NCBI GenBank assembly: GCA_964532405.1
Contig: CAZHIC010000004.1
Coordinates: forward strand, 37,843-101,842
From: PALSA-1006 sp964532405
GTDB lineage: Bacteria; Pseudomonadota; Gammaproteobacteria; Burkholderiales; Gallionellaceae
Reading direction: 5' to 3'
Length of the DNA stretch: 64,000 bases
Shown: one piece after another, positions 23,687 through 31,650 of the stretch
Layout of the letters: every line of letters begins with the position of its first letter
How positions within the stretch are numbered: position 1 is the stretch's first letter
Made by a program: the position numbers and the translations under genes
The notes under the pieces: model-generated
The model's input: only the letters and a program-made list of their open reading frames with translations
What the model was told of the DNA's origin: nothing
The model's database searches: none

Positions 23687-26350
23687 ATGGCCAATTTACC
23701 CGATTACGATCCGCAAGAAACGCAAGAGTGGCTGGACGCACTTGATTCAGTACTGAAGAACGAAGGTGCCGAACGCGCGCATTTTCTGATCGACCAGTTA
23801 ATCAAGCAGGCACGTCTGGCGGGCGACGATATGCCAATCAGCGCCACCACGCCTTACCTCAACACCATCCCGCCGGACAAGGAAGAGCGTTCCACCGGCA
23901 ATATGGAACTGGAGCACCGCATTCGCGCCCTGATGCGCTGGAACGCGATGGTCATCGTGCTGAACGCCAACAAGGAATCTTCCGAACTCGGCGGGCATAT
24001 CGCCAGCTTCGCCTCGGCGGCGACTTTATACGACGTGGGCTTCAACCATTTCTTCCACGGCAAAACCGACGATCACGGCGGCGACTTGGTGTATTTCCAA
24101 GGCCACTCCTCGCCCGGCATGTATGCCCGCGCTTTCATCGAAGGCCGCCTCTCCGAAGACCAGCTCTACAAATTCCGTCAGGAAGTGGACGGGGGCGGCC
24201 TGTCCTCCTATCCGCACCCTTGGCTGATGCCGGATTTCTGGCAGTTTCCCACCGTGTCGATGGGTCTAGGCCCGTTGATGGCGATCTATCAAGCGCGTTT
24301 CATGCGTTATCTGCAACACCGCGAACTCGCGCAAACCAATGGCCGCAAGGTGTGGGCGTTCCTCGGCGACGGCGAGACCGACGAGCCGGAATCGCTGGGC
24401 GCGATTTCGATGGCGGGACGCGAGCAACTCGACAACCTGATCTTTGTCATCAACTGCAACCTGCAACGTCTGGACGGCCCGGTGCGCGGCAACGGGAAAA
24501 TCATCCAGGAACTGGAAGGCGTGTTCCGTGGCGCGGGCTGGAACGTCATCAAGGTGGTATGGGGCGGCAAGTGGGATCGTCTGCTGGCCAAAGACAAAAC
24601 TGGGCTGCTGTTAAAGCGCATGGAAGAAGTGGTCGACGGCGAGTACCAGACTTATAAAGCCCGCGACGGCGCGTATGTGCGCCAGCATTTCTTCGGCAAA
24701 TATCCAGAGCTATTGGAACTGGTCGCCGACATGTCGGACGACGAGATATGGCGTTTGAATCGCGGCGGGCACGATACGCAAAAAGTGTTTGCGGCCTACG
24801 CGGCCGCCAATAATCACAAAGGGCAGCCGACCGTGATCCTCGCCAAAACAGTGAAGGGTTACGGCATGGGCGAAGCGGGCGAAGGGCAGAATATCACCCA
24901 CCAGCAAAAGAAGGTCGGCGAAGATGCGCTGCGTCAGTTCCGCGACCGTTTCAACATCCCGGTCACGGATGAGCAACTGCCCCAGCTTCCTTTCGTGCGC
25001 CCCGCCGAAGATAGTCAGGAGATGAAATATCTGCGCGAGCGCGGCACGGCCATGGGCTCGATCCCGTTGCGCAAGCCCATTGCGACACCCTTGCAGATAC
25101 CGGGTCTGGATGCCTTTGAGGTCATGCTGAAAGGCACGGATGACCGCGAGATTTCCACCACCATGGCGTTCGTGCGCTTGCTCGGCGTATTGGTAAAAGA
25201 CCAGCATATCGGCAAGCAAATCGTGCCTATCGTGCCGGACGAGTCGCGCACCTTCGGCATGGAAGGCATGTTCCGCCAGCTCGGTATCTTCTCGCAGTTC
25301 GGACAGCTGTACACCCCGCAAGATGCCGACCAACTGATGTTTTACAAAGAATCCGCAACCGGACAAATCTTGCAGGAAGGCATCAACGAGGCGGGCGGCA
25401 TGGCCGACTGGATCGCCGCAGCGACCGCCTACGCCAACCACGGCGTGACGATGATCCCGTTCTACATCTACTACTCGATGTTCGGCTTTCAGCGTGTCGG
25501 CGACATGATCTGGGCGGCGGGAGACTTGCGCGCACGCGGTTTCCTCATCGGCGGCACGGCGGGACGCACCACGCTGAACGGCGAAGGCCTGCAACATCAG
25601 GACGGACACAGTCACCTGGCGGCCGCGACCATCCCCAACTGCGTGTCCTACGACCCGACCTTCGCCTACGAACTCGCGGTGATCGTCCACGACGGGATGC
25701 GCCGCATGTATCAAAACCAAGAGGACGTGTTCTATTACCTCACGGTGATGAACGAAAACTATGCCCATCCGTCCATGCCGAAAGGTGCCGAAACAGGCAT
25801 CCTCAAGGGGATGTATAAATTCAGGAGTCAGGATGCAGGACTCAGGAAACAGAAAAAGCCAGCCGTTCAGTTGCTGGGCAGCGGCACTATCCTGCGCGAA
25901 GTGATTGCCGCCGGCGAACTATTGGAAAAAGATTTCGGCATCGCCTCCGACGTGTGGAGTGTGACCAGCTTCAACGAGTTGCGCCGCGAGGGTATCGACT
26001 GCGAACGCTGGAACACGCTGCATCCCGAAGCGGAAGCCCGCGTGAGCTACGTCGAGCAATCGCTGGACGCGAAGATTCCGGTGATCGCCGCCACCGACTA
26101 CATCCGCTCTTATGCCGACCAGATACGCCCCTTCGTCAAAGCGCGTTACAAAACTTTGGGCACGGACGGTTTCGGGCGCTCGGACACGCGCAAAAAACTG
26201 CGCGGCTTCTTCGAGGTGGATCGCCATTACGTCACCATCGCCGCATTGAAAGCGCTGGCCGACGAAGGCACGATTGCCGCGAGCGAAGTAACTAAAGCGA
26301 TCAAGCTGTACAAGATCAATCCTGACAAACCGAACCCGACAACGGTTTAA
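23687..26350 (+). CDS. aceE: Pyruvate dehydrogenase E1 component, homodimeric
   Basis: AceE decarboxylates pyruvate with thiamine diphosphate and passes the acetyl group to the lipoyl arm of AceF. The 887 residues are typical of the homodimeric E1. The ThDP motif is FLGDGETDEPESLGAI near residue 222 with downstream NCNLQRLDGPVRGNG. About 710 residues in, KFRSQDAGLRKQKK replaces a few normal residues; the DNA there (about 25820-25855) holds a small dyad, CAGGAGTCAGGATGCAGGACTCAG, read through in frame. A good site GAGAGAACG precedes the ATG. Confidence 0.96.
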   Translation: MANLPDYDPQETQEWLDALDSVLKNEGAERAHFLIDQLIKQARLAGDDMPISATTPYLNTIPPDKEERSTGNMELEHRIRALMRWNAMVIVLNANKESSELGGHIASFASAATLYDVGFNHFFHGKTDDHGGDLVYFQGHSSPGMYARAFIEGRLSEDQLYKFRQEVDGGGLSSYPHPWLMPDFWQFPTVSMGLGPLMAIYQARFMRYLQHRELAQTNGRKVWAFLGDGETDEPESLGAISMAGREQLDNLIFVINCNLQRLDGPVRGNGKIIQELEGVFRGAGWNVIKVVWGGKWDRLLAKDKTGLLLKRMEEVVDGEYQTYKARDGAYVRQHFFGKYPELLELVADMSDDEIWRLNRGGHDTQKVFAAYAAANNHKGQPTVILAKTVKGYGMGEAGEGQNITHQQKKVGEDALRQFRDRFNIPVTDEQLPQLPFVRPAEDSQEMKYLRERGTAMGSIPLRKPIATPLQIPGLDAFEVMLKGTDDREISTTMAFVRLLGVLVKDQHIGKQIVPIVPDESRTFGMEGMFRQLGIFSQFGQLYTPQDADQLMFYKESATGQILQEGINEAGGMADWIAAATAYANHGVTMIPFYIYYSMFGFQRVGDMIWAAGDLRARGFLIGGTAGRTTLNGEGLQHQDGHSHLAAATIPNCVSYDPTFAYELAVIVHDGMRRMYQNQEDVFYYLTVMNENYAHPSMPKGAETGILKGMYKFRSQDAGLRKQKKPAVQLLGSGTILREVIAAGELLEKDFGIASDVWSVTSFNELRREGIDCERWNTLHPEAEARVSYVEQSLDAKIPVIAATDYIRSYADQIRPFVKARYKTLGTDGFGRSDTRKKLRGFFEVDRHYVTIAALKALADEGTIAASEVTKAIKLYKINPDKPNPTTV

Positions 26351-26365
26351 GGCAAGGGGAACAAC

Positions 26366-27730
26366 GTGGCAGATACTTCGACAAAGCTCAGTACAGGAAT
26401 CAAAAATGTTTTAGTGCCGGACATCGGCAATTATAAAGATGTGCCGGTCATTGAAATCTCGGTAAAAGTAGGCGACGAGGTCAAGGCGGAGCAGACTCTG
26501 CTGACGCTGGAAACCGACAAGGCGACCATGGATGTGCCTGCGCCGTTCGACGGCGTGGTAAAGGAAATCAAGGTCAAGGTCGGCGATAAAATATCGGAAG
26601 GCATGTTGATCGTGACGATTGAGGCGAGCGGCAGTGCGGCTCAAACAGCGGATACTGCACAAACAGCGGCTCCGGTCGCTCAAACAGCAAACCCCTCCCA
26701 ACCTCCCCTTGTCAGGGGAGGAGCGGCGTCGGCCCCCTCCCCTGATGGAACTACTAGCCAATCGACTAGGCCATCAAAAGACGATAGCCAAGTCGCTGGT
26801 TATGACAAGGGGAGGGCTGGGGAGGGGTTTGCCCACGCCAGCCCATCCATCCGCCGCTTTGCGCGCGAACTGGGCGTGAACCTGTCTCAAATCAAAGGCA
26901 GCGGCGAAAAAGGTCGCGTCACCAAAGACGACGTGCAAAATTTCGTCAAGCAATCGCTGGCGCAGCCGCGCGGCGCAGCAGGCGGCAACGGCCTGCAAGT
27001 ATTGGAAATGCCGATGGTGGATTTCGCCAAGTTCGGCGAAGTTGAAACCAAGCCGCTGTCGCGCATCAAGAAAATTTCGGGAGCGAACCTGCACCGCAAC
27101 TGGGTCACCATCCCGCACGTCACGCAATTTGAAGAAGCCGACATCAGCGAGATGGAGGCCTTCCGCAAACAGATCGGCGCGGAATACGCCAAGCAGAACA
27201 TCAAAATCACGCCACTGGCTTTCATGCTCAAGGCTGCTGCCATCACCCTGAAGCACTTCCCCGATTTCAACGCCTCGCTGGATGCCAGCGGCGAAAATCT
27301 GGTGTTGAAAAAATATATCCACATCGGCGTGGCCGTGGATACACCGGATGGCCTGATGGTGCCGGTGGTGCGCGATGTGGATCAAAAAGGCATCGTGCAA
27401 CTGGCACAGGAACTGGGCGAGATCAGCACCAAAGCGCGCGACAAGAAGCTCACTGCCGCCAACATGCAAGGCGGCTGCTTTACCATTTCCAGCTTGGGCG
27501 GCATTGGCGGCACAGCGTTTACGCCGATCATCAATGCGCCCGAAGTCGCCATCCTAGGCGTGTCGCGTTCCAGCATGAAACCGGTATGGAAAGACGGCGA
27601 ATTCGTGCCGCGTTTGATGCTGCCGCTGTCGCTGTCCTACGACCATCGCGTGATCGACGGCGCCGCCGCCGCGCGCTTCACCACCTACCTCGCGCATGTG
27701 CTGGCAGACATGCGCAGGTTGGCACTGTAA
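26366..27730 (+). CDS. aceF: Pyruvate dehydrogenase E2, dihydrolipoamide acetyltransferase
   Basis: AceF carries the lipoyl group and makes acetyl-CoA. The 454-residue protein starts at GTG 15 bases after aceE. It has one lipoyl domain with the lipoylated lysine in LETDKATMDVP (about 50), an E1/E3-binding domain (ASPSIRRFARELGVNLSQIK, about 155) and a catalytic domain ending with the His-Arg motif LSYDHRVIDG near 424. The linker after the lipoyl domain is built partly from two inverted copies of a CTCCCC/GGGGAG repeat (26692-26835), and the N-terminal codons also match a CTTCGACAAAGCTCAG repeat. The E3 gene (lpd) does not follow, which is unusual for this operon. Confidence 0.95.
   Translation: MADTSTKLSTGIKNVLVPDIGNYKDVPVIEISVKVGDEVKAEQTLLTLETDKATMDVPAPFDGVVKEIKVKVGDKISEGMLIVTIEASGSAAQTADTAQTAAPVAQTANPSQPPLVRGGAASAPSPDGTTSQSTRPSKDDSQVAGYDKGRAGEGFAHASPSIRRFARELGVNLSQIKGSGEKGRVTKDDVQNFVKQSLAQPRGAAGGNGLQVLEMPMVDFAKFGEVETKPLSRIKKISGANLHRNWVTIPHVTQFEEADISEMEAFRKQIGAEYAKQNIKITPLAFMLKAAAITLKHFPDFNASLDASGENLVLKKYIHIGVAVDTPDGLMVPVVRDVDQKGIVQLAQELGEISTKARDKKLTAANMQGGCFTISSLGGIGGTAFTPIINAPEVAILGVSRSSMKPVWKDGEFVPRLMLPLSLSYDHRVIDGAAAARFTTYLAHVLADMRRLAL
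26692..26835. repeat. Inverted GC-rich repeat pair in the aceF linker
   Basis: ACCCCTCCCAACCTCCCCTTGTCAGGGGAGG-type sequence at 26692-26722 is mirrored by TATGACAAGGGGAGGGCTGGGGAGGGGTTT at about 26803-26832. The aceF frame is open across both. Related CTCTCC/GGAGAG words occur at 19598, 28735 and 37752. Confidence 0.75.
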
Positions 27731-27733
27731 TCG

Positions 27734-28393
27734 GTGGACATCGCTCCTATCGGCATTCTCGGCGGCACGTTCGACCCGATCCACAACGGACATTTGCGTC
27801 TGGCTGTTGAAGCGCAGGAACAATGCGGCTTGAGTGAAATACATTTCATTCCCAGCGGCACGCCGCCACATCGGGGGGCGCCCCATGCCAGCGCGACGGA
27901 TCGCTTGCACATGGTGCAACTGGCCGTGCATAACAACCCCGTATTTCTGGCCGATCAGCGCGAGACCTATCGCAGCGATGCGTGCTACACCGTGGACACA
28001 CTAACGGCATTGCGTGCGGAATTAGGCTCGCAACAACCGCTGTGCTTGTTGCTCGGCAGCGATGCTTTCGCGCAATTACACACCTGGCATCAATGGCAGA
28101 GCTTGTTCGAGTTGGCGCACATCGTCGTCATGCAGCGCCCCGGACAGCCCTTGGGCAATGCGCTGGCGAAAGCCGACCCAAGCCTCTTGCATGAATACAC
28201 CTCGCGTTTGGCGCCTGCGCCCAAGGTGCTGCACGAAAGCCCCGCCGGACGCATCGTCGTGCTGAATATTCCCGCTCTCGAAATCTCATCCACAGACATT
28301 CGCCGGCGTTGCGTGGAAGGTAAAAATATCCATTACCTCGTACCCGACACCGTCGCCCATTTCATTCAAAACAACCCGTACACCTCATGCTAA
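27734..28393 (+). CDS. nadD: Nicotinate-nucleotide adenylyltransferase
   Basis: NadD joins nicotinate mononucleotide and ATP to give deamido-NAD. The 219-residue protein shows the nucleotidyltransferase motif GGTFDPIHNGHL (about 9-20) and the C-terminal ISSTDIRRR near residue 182. It starts at GTG three bases after aceF and overlaps rsfS. The order nadD-rsfS-rlmH-maf-rng is a conserved betaproteobacterial cluster. Confidence 0.95.
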   Translation: MDIAPIGILGGTFDPIHNGHLRLAVEAQEQCGLSEIHFIPSGTPPHRGAPHASATDRLHMVQLAVHNNPVFLADQRETYRSDACYTVDTLTALRAELGSQQPLCLLLGSDAFAQLHTWHQWQSLFELAHIVVMQRPGQPLGNALAKADPSLLHEYTSRLAPAPKVLHESPAGRIVVLNIPALEISSTDIRRRCVEGKNIHYLVPDTVAHFIQNNPYTSC

Positions 28394-28797
28394 CTGTTGA
28401 ACAAAAAACCCAACTCGTCGTTGCCGCTCTGGAAGACATCAAAGCCGCAGACATCACCGTCATCAACACCGGCAAGCGCAGCCCGTTGTTCGAACGCATG
28501 GTCATTGCCAGCGGGCAGTCCAATCGCCAGACCAAGGCGCTCGCCGACAACGTGGTTAAAAAGCTGCAAGAGGCCGGTGAAAAAATTCTCAGCACCGAAG
28601 GCGAAAAAGGCGGCGAGTGGGTGTTAGTCGATCTGGGCGATGTGCTGGTGCATGTCATGCAGCCAGCGGTGCGCGCCTACTACAACCTCGAAGAGCTCTG
28701 GGGTGCCGCACCGCGCACCATCGCTGCCCCGACGCCCTCTCCTCAATCCTCTCCCGCAAGCGGGCGAGGAGGCGAACGACTCGCTACGCGAGGATAA
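28387..28797 (+). CDS. rsfS: Ribosomal silencing factor RsfS
   Basis: RsfS (Iojap/YbeB) binds ribosomal protein uL14 and blocks subunit joining when nutrients are short. The conserved core runs to about residue 112 (LVVAALEDIKAADITVINT; GDVLVHVMQPAVRAYYNLEELW). The last 20-odd residues, SPQSSPASGRGGERLATRG, are read from a CTCTCCTCAATCC-type repeat (28735-28785) and are not part of the family. The ATG overlaps the end of nadD by seven bases. Confidence 0.94.
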   Translation: MLTVEQKTQLVVAALEDIKAADITVINTGKRSPLFERMVIASGQSNRQTKALADNVVKKLQEAGEKILSTEGEKGGEWVLVDLGDVLVHVMQPAVRAYYNLEELWGAAPRTIAAPTPSPQSSPASGRGGERLATRG

Positions 28798-28806
28798 AAA
28801 GCTACT

Positions 28807-29277
28807 ATGAAACTATTCATTCTGGCTGTCGGCAACAAGATGCCGGAATGGATCACCTGCGGCTTCAACGAATACACCAAACGTATGCCGCGCGAAGCCA
28901 CGATCTCGCTCATCGAGATCAAGCCGGAGCCTCGCACCACAGGCAAGAGCGTGCCCCAGATCATGGAAGCCGAAGCGCAGCGCATCGATGCCGCCTTACC
29001 CAAGGATGTCACACGCATCGTGCTGGACGAGCGCGGCGCGCATCCGACCACCAAGCAATTGTCGCAAAAAATGCAGGAATGGATGGGCGGCGGACGCGAT
29101 GTCGCGTTTATCATCGGCGGTGCGGACGGCCTGCACGAATCCGTGCGCAGCGGCGCACACCAATTACTGGCTCTATCCGCACTGACTTTGCCCCACGGCA
29201 TGGTGCGCGTACTGCTCGCCGAACAGCTGTATCGAGCCTATAGCTTGTTGCACAATCACCCTTACCATAGGGAATAA
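28807..29277 (+). CDS. rlmH: 23S rRNA (pseudouridine(1915)-N(3))-methyltransferase
   Basis: RlmH is a small SPOUT methyltransferase that methylates pseudouridine 1915 of 23S rRNA on the assembled ribosome. The 156-residue length and the C-terminal knot sequences IGGADGLHESVRSGAHQLLALSALTLPHG (about 101-129) and LAEQLYRAYSLLHNHPYHRE are diagnostic. It follows rsfS with a 9-base gap. Confidence 0.96.
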   Translation: MKLFILAVGNKMPEWITCGFNEYTKRMPREATISLIEIKPEPRTTGKSVPQIMEAEAQRIDAALPKDVTRIVLDERGAHPTTKQLSQKMQEWMGGGRDVAFIIGGADGLHESVRSGAHQLLALSALTLPHGMVRVLLAEQLYRAYSLLHNHPYHRE

Positions 29278-29279
29278 AC

Positions 29280-29900
29280 ATGAATATCAGACACCGCCGC
29301 ATCTACCTCTGTTCGCAAAGTCCGCGCCGCCGTGAACTGCTCAAGCAGATCGGCGTGAATTACGAGATGCTGCTACTGCGCAACGATTCGCGCCGCAACA
29401 TCAGTGTGGATGAGACGCCCGAAGAGAACGAGATCCCTGTGGAATATGTGCAGCGTATCTGCCAAGCCAAAGCCGTTGCGGGCTGGGATGCCCTGCTCTA
29501 CCGCAACCTGCCGCCGTTCCCCGTACTCGCCGCCGACACCACGGTGACGCTCGACGGTAAAATTATTGGCAAGCCGCGTGACAACGCCGATGCGGCCGAT
29601 ATTTTGCGCGCCTTATCCGGTCGCCAACATCAGGTACTGACGGCGGTTTCCGTCTCTTTTGAAGATCGTACAGAAATGCGCCTGTCCACGACCAACGTGA
29701 CTTTCGCCAAGCTCGACGATGAGCGCATTCACCGCTACCTGCTCAGCAATGAGGCACATGACAAAGCGGGCGCTTATGGCATCCAAGGCTACGCGGGTGC
29801 TTTCGTCGAGCGCATCGAGGGCAGCTATACCGGCGTGATGGGGTTGCCGTTGTTTGAAACCGTCGAATTGCTGAGACTTTTCGGCTACCCTGCGCCGTGA
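29280..29900 (+). CDS. maf: Maf-type nucleoside triphosphate pyrophosphatase
   Basis: Maf proteins hydrolyse dTTP, UTP or modified nucleotides to monophosphates. The 206-residue protein has the signature LCSQSPRRRELLKQIGV (about 10-26), AADTTVTLDGKIIGKPRDNADA and the conserved KAGAYGIQGYAGAFVERIEGSYTGVMGLPLFET, which points to the YhdE (dTTP/UTP) subgroup. It lies two bases after rlmH. Confidence 0.94.
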   Translation: MNIRHRRIYLCSQSPRRRELLKQIGVNYEMLLLRNDSRRNISVDETPEENEIPVEYVQRICQAKAVAGWDALLYRNLPPFPVLAADTTVTLDGKIIGKPRDNADAADILRALSGRQHQVLTAVSVSFEDRTEMRLSTTNVTFAKLDDERIHRYLLSNEAHDKAGAYGIQGYAGAFVERIEGSYTGVMGLPLFETVELLRLFGYPAP

Positions 29901-29978
29901 TCATGACCATGCAATACGAAATTTGGCACAGATAACCCATCCCTGAAAGGGGGAGGGAATAAACATAGAGACCTCAAC

Positions 29979-31433
29979 ATGAGCGATGAAATTCTGATCA
30001 ATGTCACGCCGCAAGAAACCCGCGTTTCCATCCTGCATCAAGGCGTAGTGCAAGAGCTGCACATCGAACGCGACAGCCATCGTGGCATGGTGAGCAATGT
30101 GTATTTGGGCCGGGTGAAGCGCGTCTTACCCGGCATGCAGTCCGCATTCATCGACATCGGCTGGGAGCGTTCCGCGTTTTTGCATGTTGCGGATATTTGG
30201 GAGAACAGCAACAACGGTGAGCCAGCCAAGCCCATCGAGAAGGTGTTGTTCGAAGGCCAGTCATTGCTGGTACAGGTCATCAAAGACCCCATCGGCACCA
30301 AAGGCGCGCGCCTCTCCACACAGATCAGCATCGCCGGACGCCTGCTAGTCTATCTGCCGCAGGAAACGCACATCGGTGTCTCGCAACGCATCGAAAGTGA
30401 AGAAGAACGCGAATTGCTGCGCTCCAAACTGCAACAAGCCATCCCCTCCGGTCACAGCGGCGGCTACATCATCCGCACGCTGGCCGAATCGTCCTCAGAC
30501 ATCGACTTCAACGCCGACGTCGCGTATCTCGACAAACTTTGGAATAACTTGCAACAGCAAGTCACTCAAAAAACCGCACCCGCTTTGATTTATGAAGAGC
30601 TGAACCTCAGCCTGCGCGTGCTGCGCGATTTCGTCAGCGAAGAGACCACGCGCGTGCTGATTGATTCGCGCGAAACACACGAGCGCATGATGGCATTCGC
30701 TGGCGATTACATTGCCGCCGCCGTGCCGAAACTGAGCCACTATATCGGTGAAAGGCCGTTGTTTGATCTGTATGGAGTTGAAGATGAAATCGAACGGGCG
30801 CTGTCGCGGCGTGTGGACTTAAAATCGGGCGGCTATCTCATCATCGACCAGACCGAAGCGCTGACCACGGTGGATGTAAACACCGGCGGCTTCGTCGGCG
30901 GGCGCAATTTCGACGACACCATTTTCAAAACCAATCTGGAAGCCGCACAAGTCATCGCCCGCCAACTGCGCCTGCGCAACTTGGGCGGCATCATCATCTG
31001 CGATTTCATCGATATGGATACCGCAGAACACCGCGATGCCGTGATGGAAGAGTTCAAGAAAATGCTCGCCCGCGACCGCACACGCATCACCGTAAGCGGA
31101 TTTTCCGCGCTCGGCCTGGTGGAAATGACGCGCAAGCGCACGCGCGAAAGTCTGGCGCATGTATTGTGCGAGTCCTGCCCCACTTGTCAGGGCAGAGGCG
31201 AAATAAAAACAGCCCAGACCATCTGTTTCGAGATCATGCGCGAAATTCTGCGCGAAGCACGCCAGTTCAACGCGCGCGAATTTCGTATCCTCGCCTCGCA
31301 ACCCGTCATCGACCTGTTCCTCGACGAGGAATCGCAAAGCCTGGCGCAACTTTCTGATTTCATCAGCAAAAACGTCTCCCTGCAAGTTGAGACTAGTTAT
31401 TCACAAGACCAGTACGATGTCATCCTGATGTAG
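29979..31433 (+). CDS. rng: Ribonuclease G
   Basis: RNase G is the short RNase E paralogue that matures the 5' end of 16S rRNA. At 484 residues it has an S1-like N-terminal part (GMVSNVYLGRVKRVLPGMQSAFIDIGWERSAFLH), the catalytic Asp region GGYLIIDQTEALTTVDVNTGGFVG and IIICDFIDM, and the zinc-link CESCPTCQGRG near residue 395. It ends the nadD-to-rng cluster. The 217-base gap that follows holds only upstream sequence of the next gene; a 66-codon frame there is not convincing. Confidence 0.96.
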   Translation: MSDEILINVTPQETRVSILHQGVVQELHIERDSHRGMVSNVYLGRVKRVLPGMQSAFIDIGWERSAFLHVADIWENSNNGEPAKPIEKVLFEGQSLLVQVIKDPIGTKGARLSTQISIAGRLLVYLPQETHIGVSQRIESEEERELLRSKLQQAIPSGHSGGYIIRTLAESSSDIDFNADVAYLDKLWNNLQQQVTQKTAPALIYEELNLSLRVLRDFVSEETTRVLIDSRETHERMMAFAGDYIAAAVPKLSHYIGERPLFDLYGVEDEIERALSRRVDLKSGGYLIIDQTEALTTVDVNTGGFVGGRNFDDTIFKTNLEAAQVIARQLRLRNLGGIIICDFIDMDTAEHRDAVMEEFKKMLARDRTRITVSGFSALGLVEMTRKRTRESLAHVLCESCPTCQGRGEIKTAQTICFEIMREILREARQFNAREFRILASQPVIDLFLDEESQSLAQLSDFISKNVSLQVETSYSQDQYDVILM

Positions 31434-31650
31434 GGGTTAGTAGGGTTAGAGAGTTGGCTATTTTAAAACTTGAGAGTAGCATCAAAAAAAGCGGGCGCAT
31501 TATGCGACGCTTATCGGTTAATTGTCATCCTGACTTTTCCCGTATTGCCCGTGCGGCACTGATGCGTGTCCTGCCGGCTAAAATCATCCACGGTCTTTTC
31601 GCAAGCAGCAGTATCGTCTCGCTACAGAAAAAAAAGAAAGAGGTGGTGAC

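Noticed and set aside
24710..25768. 352-codon frame antisense to aceE
   Set aside because: Shadow frame over a well-conserved gene; no motifs.
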